A stretch of DNA of 64,000 bases from Defluviitaleaceae bacterium. GTDB taxonomy: Bacteria; Bacillota; Clostridia; Lachnospirales; UBA5962. The stretch is from positions 92,850 to 156,849 of the forward strand of contig WRBA01000003.1 of the NCBI GenBank assembly GCA_009779915.1, read 5' to 3'. The translations under genes were made by a program, and so were the position numbers. The notes under the pieces were generated by a model. It was not told the DNA's origin, did not search any database, and saw nothing but the letters and a program-made list of their open reading frames with translations. Shown in pieces: positions 15,502-23,949 of this stretch. How positions within the stretch are numbered: position 1 is the stretch's first letter; each line of letters starts with the position of its first letter.

Positions 15502-17712
15502 CAACCGTATAGCCCCCTTGGCATCATTGCCTGACAGCCCTTTCAGTCTCTCACATTCTCTTGCAATTTTCTCCCGAGCCAAATCCGGATTTTCCATAAT
15601 AATATCTACCATTTCTTTAAGTGCCCTTAAATCCAAATCCGAAGTATCCACATGGGATTTTTCATTCATATATTCTATAAAACTCGCTACCTTAGGGTCG
15701 TAAACTAAGCCAATTACGGGAAGTCCAACACTTGCAGCGTAAATAAGGGTATGAAGGCGCATACACATAGCAAATTCAGCTTTGGATACGATGGACATAA
15801 GAGGCCTTGCCTCGTAAACTTTGGATAAAACAAGGGATTTGCAGCTTAGCTTTCTGAGCGTCTCTTGGATTATTGAGATATCTATTTTTTGCATAGGCAC
15901 AAATAGAGGCGTAAGATTATATTTTTCGGCAACATAATCTATGGCATTTACCATTTTATCCACAAAGACCGTTTCGTTATATTGCCAAGGTCTTAAATTG
16001 ACTACAAAATATTTCTTAGAATGCTCTATTTTTTCAAAAGCCAGTATTTCGTCCATTTTGCTTCCTTCTTCTATATCAAGAGAAAACACAGGGTCTACGC
16101 TGATTACTATATTTGGGTTGGTAACACCAAGCTCCTTAATATCGTCCATAGATTTAGGGTCACGGAGGGAGATATAGTCGCATTTGTCCAAAGCCCGCCG
16201 TGCCATGGGGATGTTGCGCTCCTTGGTTATAGGACCTATGCCGTTGCCGTAAACCATAACTCTCATTTTTAAAAACTTAGCCATATGCACTAAAAAAGTA
16301 TAGTAAATAAGCGACCTTGTGCTGGTTATATCCTGTATAAGGCTGCCGCCGCCGTATATAAAAAGGCGGGTTTTTTTCATATATTTGTATATGCTGAAAA
16401 AATTCAAACGGTTTATGGAAAAGACCTTATGCTCCTTCGCCGCTTCTTGTGGGCGTTTGCTAAGCACCAGCATTGCAAGGTCTTCTTTTTCTTTACGAAG
16501 GGCAGTTATAATAGCCTCAAGTATAGCGTCGTCCCCTGAGTTTGCGTAACCGTAATAACCGCAAAACATCATATCAAAGCGTTGGTGTAGAGCGATTTCT
16601 CGATTTAGTACAGTTTCATATATTTCAATTGATTTGCGCTTCATACTTTCTCTGGAGAAATGGGCTTTGGCATGGCAGTAAAGTCTTTTGCCATGGAGAG
16701 CAGCCGTTTCAGGGTCGTTTATATAGCTGATTATGCCTTTTGCCAAAGCGTGATAATCGCTTTCAGGGACTAAAATACCATTATCACCATCTGCAATCAA
16801 ATCCGGTATGCCTCCAACAGCAGTGGATACGGTGGTTTTTTCCATAAGCGCCCCTTCAAGGAGCATATAGGGAAAACTTTCGGAGCGGGAGGCACACACA
16901 TTTATATCAATTGCGTTTATAAAACTGAAAATATCCTTTACAAAGCCTGTGAATATTACTTTATCGGAAATGCCAAGGTCATTTGTCATGTTTTTAAGGC
17001 TTGCTCCTAAATCTCCTTCACCTGCAAGGAGGAATAGTACGTCATCATGGGATTTGAGTATTTCGGCAGCGGCTTTGAGGAAGATGTCATGCCCCTTAAC
17101 ATAGTCAAAGCGGCCTATTATGCCGATTAGAGTTTTCCCTTCCCCATCAACTCCAAAGCGGCTTAAAAACTCATTTTTTTGGCAGTAAGCAATCTCTTTG
17201 TCAAAATCAATAGTATTGTATACGGAAAAAACCCGATCCCCTTCAAAACCGCGGTTTATAAGCATAGAGCGAAAGCTTTCGGACACGCCGATGTAGTAGT
17301 CCAAAGTACGGAGGGCAATAGCATTTAATGATGTATAAAATATTTTCTTATACAAATTGCCGGTAAAATCCAGCTTATAATCACTGTGGACAGTGGTGAT
17401 TATAGGCACTTTAACATGCAGCTTTAGAAGCATAGAGATAAAATTGGCACGTGCCCCGTGAGTGTGGATAATATCATAACCATTCTCCCGCACATATTTA
17501 GCAAGAGGTCTTAATATCCTTAAATCATTCCTGTGCTTTTGCTTAAACAGGACAGAATGAATAGGCATATCCTGAATTTCTTGATAGAATACGCCTTCCG
17601 TAAAACAAGCTATGGTAACATCAATTTCTTCATTAAGCGCCAGGAGTAAAGCAAAAACAGAGGTTTTAGCTCCTCCTTTATCACCGCCTGATATTAGATG
17701 CAGTACTTTCAT
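15493..17712 (-). CDS. Fusion of GT4 glycosyltransferase and CsaB-type polysaccharide pyruvyl transferase
   Basis: 739 residues with two complete enzymes. Residues 1-375 are a GT-B glycosyltransferase of family 4: ISGGDKGGAKTS near 8, donor-site blocks GIIGRFDYVKGHD near 197 and SRSESFPYMLLEGALM near 275. Residues 381-739 are a CsaB-like transferase: FCGYYGYANSGDDAIL near 383, YGGGSLIQD, GNGIGPI and a late MRLHTLIYAA block. CsaB adds ketal-pyruvate to secondary cell-wall polymer, the ligand of SLH-domain S-layer proteins. It is the last gene of the envelope locus and overlaps the upstream ligase gene by 32 nt. The fusion implies that sugar transfer and pyruvylation are coupled; the sugar specificity is unknown. 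Confidence 0.88.
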   Translation of the reverse strand: MKVLHLISGGDKGGAKTSVFALLLALNEEIDVTIACFTEGVFYQEIQDMPIHSVLFKQKHRNDLRILRPLAKYVRENGYDIIHTHGARANFISMLLKLHVKVPIITTVHSDYKLDFTGNLYKKIFYTSLNAIALRTLDYYIGVSESFRSMLINRGFEGDRVFSVYNTIDFDKEIAYCQKNEFLSRFGVDGEGKTLIGIIGRFDYVKGHDIFLKAAAEILKSHDDVLFLLAGEGDLGASLKNMTNDLGISDKVIFTGFVKDIFSFINAIDINVCASRSESFPYMLLEGALMEKTTVSTAVGGIPDLIADGDNGILVPESDYHALAKGIISYINDPETAALHGKRLYCHAKAHFSRESMKRKSIEIYETVLNREIALHQRFDMMFCGYYGYANSGDDAILEAIITALRKEKEDLAMLVLSKRPQEAAKEHKVFSINRLNFFSIYKYMKKTRLFIYGGGSLIQDITSTRSLIYYTFLVHMAKFLKMRVMVYGNGIGPITKERNIPMARRALDKCDYISLRDPKSMDDIKELGVTNPNIVISVDPVFSLDIEEGSKMDEILAFEKIEHSKKYFVVNLRPWQYNETVFVDKMVNAIDYVAEKYNLTPLFVPMQKIDISIIQETLRKLSCKSLVLSKVYEARPLMSIVSKAEFAMCMRLHTLIYAASVGLPVIGLVYDPKVASFIEYMNEKSHVDTSDLDLRALKEMVDIIMENPDLAREKIARECERLKGLSGNDAKGAIRLLS

Positions 17713-19594
17713 TTACAATTACCTCTCCGCTATCATTTATATGAACCATGGCAAGTATAAGCCCGCTCATAAGCCAAAACACAAGCATTACGCGAGGGTA
17801 AAACCACACATACTCCGACATGCCAAAAACTACAAATGCCGTAAGGGAAGCAAGCCCTGCCGCTAAGTATATTTTAAGCTCCCTATCAAAAACTGCAATA
17901 TATGACGAAATACTGTATTTAAAAAGCCGCAAAAGATAGGCTAAGAAGGCTAAAAGTGCCCCAATGCCGCTGTGTGCAAGGATGTTTAAAAACATATTGT
18001 GGGCGTGCATAGCATTCCAAGCAGAAGGATGGGCATAACCTCTGTATATGGAGATGAAAGCGGATGGACCCATGCCTATGCCTTGTACCCAATAATTTTC
18101 AAGCATACGGAAAGTCCCTTCCCAAATACGAAGGCGGTATATGCTTGAGGTATCCTGACCGATTGTAAGGAGCCTATCAATTACACTTTGTGGCAAAAAC
18201 GGTATAGATAATAATAAAACAATAAGGGCAATAGGTACAAGCCTAGGTGAAGATACAAGTACGAAAACACCCATACCTGCCATTAAGGCCACATAACCCA
18301 TCCTTGAATAAGTAAGGGCAAAAGCAGCAACACATATAAAAAACGCCCCTGTAAGTAAAACCCGCTTAATATCAGATTTGGTAGTTATAATCATAGCAAG
18401 GACAAAAGGGAGAAGCATACTCCAGCTTTCCGCATCGTTATTAGGGTTGCCCAGAGTTGAATAAAGGCGGGCAAGTCCTTGACTCCTTGTTAAGTCGGTA
18501 AATTCAGACCTAATTTCAATACCCATAGTGAACTGATAGAGACCGAATAAAGACGTAAGCAGCACAGCCACGGCTAGTATTAAAAAAAACAGGCGCAGGT
18601 CTTTAATACTTTTAACGATATTTATAATAAGTATCGAATGGATAATGCAGGCAAGAAGTATAATAAATACCCGCAGGCTGTCCATGCCGCCGAAACCTGT
18701 AAAAATACTCAAGCAGCAGAAGAATATAAACATTATAAGAGCCGGTGAGATATGCTTAAAGGAGATTTTCATAGGCTTTGTCATAAACCATTTGATAGTG
18801 TAAACGCCTGCGTAAAATATTGCCGAGAGGAGTATTAGCATATTATTCCACAAAGGGTCAGGGATGATTAACATCCCAAGGAAAAAGAGCATGTAGGAGA
18901 GTTTAAGATTGAAGAATGTGAATATAACAAGACCAAAGCCTACAGTCAGGATAACAGCAAGCCTTAGAGGTAAAAACACTAAGGTCAAGCCAAAAGCAAT
19001 ACCTAATAACAAGTGAATAAAGCGGAATATGCGTGGTGCTGCATAGTCTTTGTCAAATAAAGCGGCATCCCTGCCGTCAAAAAACCACTTGACAAGCCTT
19101 ACAGGCACACAATTTCTAAAAGCGATTGCTAAGAATTTAGGTAAATAAACCCCGCACAATACAAACAGCACCGCTAACACACTAAAAGCAGGCAAAAGTA
19201 GTGTCCCTGCCCTAAATGGAGCCATTGTAAGGAATATACCGCAAAGCCAGAGTGCCGATGCGGTGATAAAGCCTTCGAGGGTACTGAGAGGGGTTACGGC
19301 AATATGAAAAAGCTTTCGGTTCAAGCTGTTTTTGTTTGCTTTAACGATGTTGTTAAACAGCCGCCCAAACCCTAAGACAATGAGGCTGACCACAAAAGCT
19401 ATTGGACGCAGTATAAAAGAACCCTGCCAATAATCCGTATAATCCGTACTTAAAAAGCTTTTAAGGATAGAGCTGTTTTTAGCTGCTGAGCCTATTGCTG
19501 CAAAGACTTTATAAACAAAACTATATTCGAAATAGTAGTTAAGCTTTGTCAATACAGCAATTGTTGTTTTTATTACCAGGCTGTTTGTATTCAT
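17681..19594 (-). CDS. O-antigen ligase/polymerase-like membrane protein
   Basis: 637 residues from the ATG at 19594 (AGGTGA six nt upstream). A GTG at 19627 overlapping the previous stop is an alternative. About 12 membrane segments and a large central loop. The block with HAHNMFLNILAHSGIGALLA near the C-terminus fits the Wzy_C/WaaL-type domain that joins or polymerises lipid-linked glycans outside the membrane. The adjacent flippase, glycosyltransferases and pyruvyl transferase suggest a role in making a pyruvylated wall glycopolymer. It is longer than typical 400-450-residue family members because of an extended N-terminal membrane region. Confidence 0.8.
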   Translation of the reverse strand: MNTNSLVIKTTIAVLTKLNYYFEYSFVYKVFAAIGSAAKNSSILKSFLSTDYTDYWQGSFILRPIAFVVSLIVLGFGRLFNNIVKANKNSLNRKLFHIAVTPLSTLEGFITASALWLCGIFLTMAPFRAGTLLLPAFSVLAVLFVLCGVYLPKFLAIAFRNCVPVRLVKWFFDGRDAALFDKDYAAPRIFRFIHLLLGIAFGLTLVFLPLRLAVILTVGFGLVIFTFFNLKLSYMLFFLGMLIIPDPLWNNMLILLSAIFYAGVYTIKWFMTKPMKISFKHISPALIMFIFFCCLSIFTGFGGMDSLRVFIILLACIIHSILIINIVKSIKDLRLFFLILAVAVLLTSLFGLYQFTMGIEIRSEFTDLTRSQGLARLYSTLGNPNNDAESWSMLLPFVLAMIITTKSDIKRVLLTGAFFICVAAFALTYSRMGYVALMAGMGVFVLVSSPRLVPIALIVLLLSIPFLPQSVIDRLLTIGQDTSSIYRLRIWEGTFRMLENYWVQGIGMGPSAFISIYRGYAHPSAWNAMHAHNMFLNILAHSGIGALLAFLAYLLRLFKYSISSYIAVFDRELKIYLAAGLASLTAFVVFGMSEYVWFYPRVMLVFWLMSGLILAMVHINDSGEVIVNESTASNIRR

Positions 19595-19623
19595 TCGTTC
19601 ACCTGCATCCTTTCGAAGCAATC

Positions 19624-20127
19624 TCACGATTTAAAGAAAAAAACATCACATAAGGATCCGTCTATATGTTTTGCATTTGGGTGGGACTTTACAAGCTCAT
19701 ATTCACCTTTTGTATATTCATCAACGGCTTTATGCCAAAAATGTGCCGAGGGCTCGTTTTTGGGGATGTAGGCAAGCTGCCACTGCCCTTTGTGGATGTC
19801 AAGGGTTTTAAAGAAAGCTTCCTTGCCTATGCCTGAGCGGCGGTAGGCATACATTACAAAAAATTCAGCCAGGTTGAAGTCGGTTTCAGTGTCCTTATAA
19901 GGGTGTGTATGAACCATTACAAAGCCTGCAAGCTTTCCGTCAACTTCGATAAAATATGCCCATCTATTTTTTTCGATCCAATAGTAGTCAAGATAGGGAT
20001 AAGCGTATAAGCCCAGCTTGTTAACATCTCTATTGTTGTACTGTGAAAATTCGTATTCATACTTTTCCAAAAGATTTAAGAGTATCTCACGCTCGTCTAA
20101 CGGAACCAGTCTAAGTTCAATATTCAT
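19624..20127 (-). CDS. GNAT-family N-acetyltransferase
   Basis: 167 residues with the GNAT core: GKLAGFVMVHTHP (beta4), then EFFVMYAYRRSGIGKEAF, which carries the acetyl-CoA loop RRSGIG. It is followed by a late NPNAKHIDG segment. It could acetylate a sugar nucleotide or amino sugar of the glycopolymer made by the surrounding genes, but the substrate is not visible. It starts 1 nt after the upstream DUF4330 stop, with a GAGGTGAG site, and its stop overlaps a possible GTG of the ligase gene, so it is part of the operon. Confidence 0.8.
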   Translation of the reverse strand: MNIELRLVPLDEREILLNLLEKYEYEFSQYNNRDVNKLGLYAYPYLDYYWIEKNRWAYFIEVDGKLAGFVMVHTHPYKDTETDFNLAEFFVMYAYRRSGIGKEAFFKTLDIHKGQWQLAYIPKNEPSAHFWHKAVDEYTKGEYELVKSHPNAKHIDGSLCDVFFFKS

Positions 20128-20128
20128 T

Positions 20129-20626
20129 CTAGGAACTCACCTCGCTAAGTCCTGAAATTCTCATAAATATAAAACTTCTCCCAACCCGGACTGTAAGGCT
20201 GTGACCAATACCGTAGCGGTTGCCTGCTATTTGTATTCCGTGCTCAAAAGGGGTCGCACTAAGCCGGGTAGTTATCTCCAAGGAGGAATGCCCTTCCTTA
20301 TTACTTCGTACAGTATTTCCGTATCTGTCCGCATTCCAAACAATAGCATCTTGGACGTCTAAGTAAGTTACATTGCCAAGGAATAAATTGCGAGGGTCGT
20401 CAAAAAGAGCGTCCCCAATACTTATACCCTCTACACGAAAATTTTCGACTTCTTCCACAAAAAAGCTTAAAGTAAACTCCCGTGTTTCAGGCTGGGCGAT
20501 TACAACAGGTGTGCCGCCCCTAAACTGCATAAATATAAAAGCCGCAATACCTATTACAGCAAAGACAATACACAAATCTATAATATTTATTTTACCAAAT
20601 ACCTTTGCGTCTTTATCTATTATCAT
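20129..20626 (-). CDS. DUF4330 membrane-anchored protein (second of a pair)
   Basis: 165 residues. The N-terminal pattern MIIDKDAKVFGKINIIDLCI followed by one membrane helix (about 20-35) and an extracytoplasmic domain matches DUF4330. The function of this family is unknown. It is a diverged paralogue of the next gene upstream. AGGAGGAG precedes the start. Its place inside a glycopolymer locus suggests an accessory role at the outer membrane face, for example guiding export or attachment, but that is inference. Confidence 0.8.
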   Translation of the reverse strand: MIIDKDAKVFGKINIIDLCIVFAVIGIAAFIFMQFRGGTPVVIAQPETREFTLSFFVEEVENFRVEGISIGDALFDDPRNLFLGNVTYLDVQDAIVWNADRYGNTVRSNKEGHSSLEITTRLSATPFEHGIQIAGNRYGIGHSLTVRVGRSFIFMRISGLSEVSS

Positions 20627-20638
20627 ACCTATCTCCTC

Positions 20639-21133
20639 CTACATCTCAACAGGGCTTACATCTGTTATAAACAGCTGAATTTTTGCTATCCCTGCCCATA
20701 TTATAATTTGTGTGCCGTTTCCGTATAAATTGCCGTTTAAAAGAACAGTGCCATCAACCATCCGCCCCATAACTTGAGTTTGGATGGTGACGGAAGAGTG
20801 CCCCTCCATAGGGGATGCTACTTCATTGCCATCTATATCCGGCATGAAATTGATGCTCTCCCCTACCTCAATATTTATTATATTGCCCATAAATGTGCCG
20901 TCGGTGTCGTTTTCAACTCTTGCGCCCCGCTCCAAAGCCTCAACTGTAAAATTCTCCAAAGAGTCTTTGAAAAAAGTGATGACTACAGGCTGCTCCCGTC
21001 CGGCTGCGGCTGCCCTTGCGTTTGTGCCGATATTAAGATATACAACCATAAATACCATAATAAGCACAACTACCGCGAATATATCGATTAGGCTTATTTT
21101 ACCAAATAGCCTGCCTTTTTTGTCTATTATCAT
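20639..21133 (-). CDS. DUF4330 membrane-anchored protein (first of a pair)
   Basis: 164 residues: MIIDKKGRLFGKISLIDIFA, a membrane helix (about 17-36) and an extracytoplasmic domain with a GHSSVTIQTQV segment shared with the downstream paralogue (GHSSLEITTRL). Both have the same length and layout, so they come from a tandem duplication. A GGGAGG site supports the start. No catalytic motif is visible. Confidence 0.8.
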   Translation of the reverse strand: MIIDKKGRLFGKISLIDIFAVVVLIMVFMVVYLNIGTNARAAAAGREQPVVITFFKDSLENFTVEALERGARVENDTDGTFMGNIINIEVGESINFMPDIDGNEVASPMEGHSSVTIQTQVMGRMVDGTVLLNGNLYGNGTQIIIWAGIAKIQLFITDVSPVEM

Positions 21134-21139
21134 AATATA

Positions 21140-22213
21140 CTACCTCCCAACTGCCTCATTATAAATATTGTAGGCAGTTTTTATTGAATTGTCCACATTA
21201 AATATTTCTTTTACGGCTTTTCTTGCGTTTTTGGACATTTTTAAGGTGTTTTCAAGGTTGTCAATTATGTGGGACATTGCGTTTGCAAGTTTGTCACGGT
21301 TTCCATAAGGTACAAGAATACCACAATCAGTTTTTTCGTTAATTATATCAGGATTACCGCCCACATTGGTGGCAATAATGGGAAGCCCCCCCTCCATTGC
21401 TTCTAATATGGCAAAACTTAAGGCTTCCGAGGAGGAAGAGTTTATAAAACAGTCGGAATTTAGGAGGAGGCTGGGTGTATCATCACAATATCCGGGCAGT
21501 GAGATGTTTTCCAAAAGATTGTGCTGCTCTACGAACTTTTTAGCATCTTCATAGAGAGGGCCATCTCCCGCGATTGTTAGGGTAAATTCGAAACCCCGCT
21601 CTTTAAGTGTTTTAGCCGACTCAAGGAGGAAAAATATACCTTTCTCCTCTGAAAAGCGTGTGAGAGTTACGAAGGCGAATGGCTTTGAGTTTTTCAACGG
21701 CCGCTCAAAGTTTTCCCTGTAATAAACCCCATTGTACACAAGCTGTACTTTGTCCGCAGGATAGTTGTTTTTAATGAGCAAATCCCTAACCGAATTGCAC
21801 ACGGCAACAGTCCTAAAATTTTCATTCATAAAAAACTTATTCATAAACCGCCAAAGGGTGTTGTTAGGGGTGTTTATATGGCAGGTGTGAATTATATTTG
21901 TCCTGTTAGCGTAAAGCTTTTTTGAAAGGATGGCAATATAATTTTCTCTTGCAAATTGGGTGTGGATAATGTCTATTTTATTGGCTGTACAATAGCCGGC
22001 AAGAGATTTAGCGGCTTTTAAGTCAAAAGGGGCTTTCATATTAAGGCATAGTATATTTTTAGTAATACCCTCCATTTGGCTAACAAGAAGTCCGGTCTCA
22101 TTATATACAAAGAAAATATTGCCCCCTTGAGCTTTGGCATATTCAGCCATGAGCTTTACATATTTTTCACTGCCGCCTTTTCCGGCGTAATTTATTAAAT
22201 AGAGTATGTTCAC
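21140..22213 (-). CDS. Family 4 glycosyltransferase
   Basis: 357 residues, GT-B fold. NYAGKGGSEKYVKLMAEYA at the N-terminus (acceptor side), VTLTRFSEEKGIFFLLESAK near 190 and NSSSSEALSFAILEAMEGG near 262 (the E-x7-E donor motif). It moves a nucleotide-sugar moiety onto a glycolipid or polymer intermediate on the cytoplasmic side. The start codon is GTG, 2 nt after the flippase stop and preceded by GGGAGG. It resembles the GT4 half of the downstream fusion in layout but is clearly distinct. Confidence 0.9.
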   Translation of the reverse strand: MNILYLINYAGKGGSEKYVKLMAEYAKAQGGNIFFVYNETGLLVSQMEGITKNILCLNMKAPFDLKAAKSLAGYCTANKIDIIHTQFARENYIAILSKKLYANRTNIIHTCHINTPNNTLWRFMNKFFMNENFRTVAVCNSVRDLLIKNNYPADKVQLVYNGVYYRENFERPLKNSKPFAFVTLTRFSEEKGIFFLLESAKTLKERGFEFTLTIAGDGPLYEDAKKFVEQHNLLENISLPGYCDDTPSLLLNSDCFINSSSSEALSFAILEAMEGGLPIIATNVGGNPDIINEKTDCGILVPYGNRDKLANAMSHIIDNLENTLKMSKNARKAVKEIFNVDNSIKTAYNIYNEAVGR

Positions 22214-22215
22214 AA

Positions 22216-23724
22216 CTAAGCCTCCCTTTTAAAAATAGTCAATAGGGTAGGGATTTTAAGTGCAAAAGCTGCTGCGAAATAGGCAATTACACCAAATATC
22301 GCGGGGATTAGCAAATTTATAAGCCGTATACCGGTAAAGCTCAAGCTCCTCCCAAAACCAGCCGCTAAAAGCATAACAACGGCCGCCAGGAGGATTTTTG
22401 CAAAATTAAGGGCAAGAGAGCGGTTGATAAAAGAAACTTTATGATTTAGCCTGAAAATCAACCCTAAAACCCCTAAAAATGCTGATATACAATAGGCTAC
22501 AGGCATAGAGTAAGGACCGAGGCGAGGTAAAAGTATCAAAGTTGAGGTAATACTAATGCCCATAATCAAAACACCGAAAAAGGCAGGAGTTTTGGAGTCT
22601 TTAGTTGAGTAAAAAGCCCTATCTAATGCCTCTTTCATACTTATGGCAATAATGCCGATGGAGAAAAGCCCAAGGAGATTTCCCGCCATAACTATATCAG
22701 CACTGCCATAGCCGTGTTCGCGCCAGCCAAGGAGAAAATCCATAATCTCATAGCGCAAAAGTAAAAAACCAAGGGCGGCAGGCAGTACAATGAAAACAGT
22801 GAATAAAAGGGAGTTTCTCAAGCTGTCCATATACCCATCAGAATCAGCTTTTGCCCAAAGAGCGGACATTTTAGGGAAGTAAACACTTGCTATAGCATAA
22901 ACTATAGTAAGCATGAAAACTTGTACGAGCAGTTGAGAGTAATCCATAATAGCAACTGTTCCAAAACCAAAAGCAACAGTGTGGTTAAATATAAAATTAA
23001 TCTGATAGGACGAAACAGAGATAAGGACAGGAACGCTTAATTTCCCGGCCATTTTTATATGAGGGTTTTTTAAATCAAATGAAAATTTATAGCGGTACCC
23101 AAGTTTATACATAGCAGGCACCATAATTAAAGGCTGTAAAAAAAGACCCAAAGCTGTTGCGAATATAAGACCTGTTACCCCAAACCGATCGCCTAAAAAA
23201 ACCAAATAAAGTATCATAACTATCCCGCCGGGAGCCGATACAAAAGCAGGGAGCCTAAATATTCCATTTGACTGCAAAAGCCCTTGGAATATTGAACTAA
23301 AGCCGAAAAAAATCATAACAGGCATTAGAAAACGGAGAGTAAAGGTTAAATAAGCCGCATGCTCATAGCCCGGACCCGCTACAAAGTCTGAAATCATAGG
23401 GGCGGCTAAAATCCCCGCAAAAACAAGCATTCCGATAATTACCATTGAAATGCTGATAATATTGTCTATGAATTTTTTGGCTTCATCCCTACGCTCTTCC
23501 GCTAAAAGTGAGGTATACACAGGTATCATTACGGTGTTAATAGCCGTACCAACTACATTAAATAAAACATTAGGCACATTAAGAGCGTAGTTAAAGGCAT
23601 TTAGCAAGGGGTTAGCCATACCAAACATTGCTAAATACATAGTGCGCCCTAAAAGGGTTAAGGCGCGCCCAGCAAGGGATATTACAGCCACGTCTGCCGC
23701 GCTTCTATTTTCTGAAGGGTTCAT
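22216..23724 (-). CDS. murJ: MurJ/MviN-family lipid flippase
   Basis: 502 residues from the ATG at 23724, with about 14 membrane segments in the MVF-family pattern. The N-terminal SLAGRALTLLGRTMYLAMFG matches the first MurJ helix. MurJ moves lipid II across the membrane; in this locus it may instead serve the glycopolymer lipid intermediate. An upstream in-frame TTG at 23760 exists, but it lies inside the -35 part of a promoter whose TATAAT (23732-23737) is only 7 nt from the ATG, and no ribosome site precedes the ATG. It heads the envelope operon. Confidence 0.85.
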   Translation of the reverse strand: MNPSENRSAADVAVISLAGRALTLLGRTMYLAMFGMANPLLNAFNYALNVPNVLFNVVGTAINTVMIPVYTSLLAEERRDEAKKFIDNIISISMVIIGMLVFAGILAAPMISDFVAGPGYEHAAYLTFTLRFLMPVMIFFGFSSIFQGLLQSNGIFRLPAFVSAPGGIVMILYLVFLGDRFGVTGLIFATALGLFLQPLIMVPAMYKLGYRYKFSFDLKNPHIKMAGKLSVPVLISVSSYQINFIFNHTVAFGFGTVAIMDYSQLLVQVFMLTIVYAIASVYFPKMSALWAKADSDGYMDSLRNSLLFTVFIVLPAALGFLLLRYEIMDFLLGWREHGYGSADIVMAGNLLGLFSIGIIAISMKEALDRAFYSTKDSKTPAFFGVLIMGISITSTLILLPRLGPYSMPVAYCISAFLGVLGLIFRLNHKVSFINRSLALNFAKILLAAVVMLLAAGFGRSLSFTGIRLINLLIPAIFGVIAYFAAAFALKIPTLLTIFKREA

Positions 23725-23731
23725 GATGTGA

Positions 23732-23740
23732 ATTATAGCA
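23732..23740 (-). promoter_or_regulatory. Extended -10 promoter of the envelope operon
   Basis: Minus-strand TGC-TATAAT; the last T is at 23732 and the ATG of the flippase begins at 23724, leaving 7 nt. The -35 region (TTGTAC, 17 nt upstream) is weak, as often with extended -10 promoters. Transcription would start at or next to the A of ATG. Confidence 0.6.
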
Positions 23741-23886
23741 AACATAAGTAAATAGTACAAGCTTATCCCATATTCTTAAACTTTGCTTACAGGAAATTTA
23801 AGAAAATGTTTCTAAATTTGAATGAAGTAGGCGAAAAATGGCGAAAAATGCGGCTTTTCGTATATTACGCCAATATTTACCCCTCG

Positions 23887-23915
23887 TTGAAAAGCTCAGG
23901 GGTTTGTGGTACACT
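23887..23915 (+). promoter_or_regulatory. Promoter of the NAGPA-domain protein gene
   Basis: TTGAAA (23887-23892), 17-nt spacer ending TGG, TACACT (23910-23915). It lies downstream of an in-frame ATG at 23806, which supports the later start at 23950. Confidence 0.7.
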
Positions 23916-23949
23916 AGGTGAAGCAATGTCGACTTTTAAGGAGGAACAT

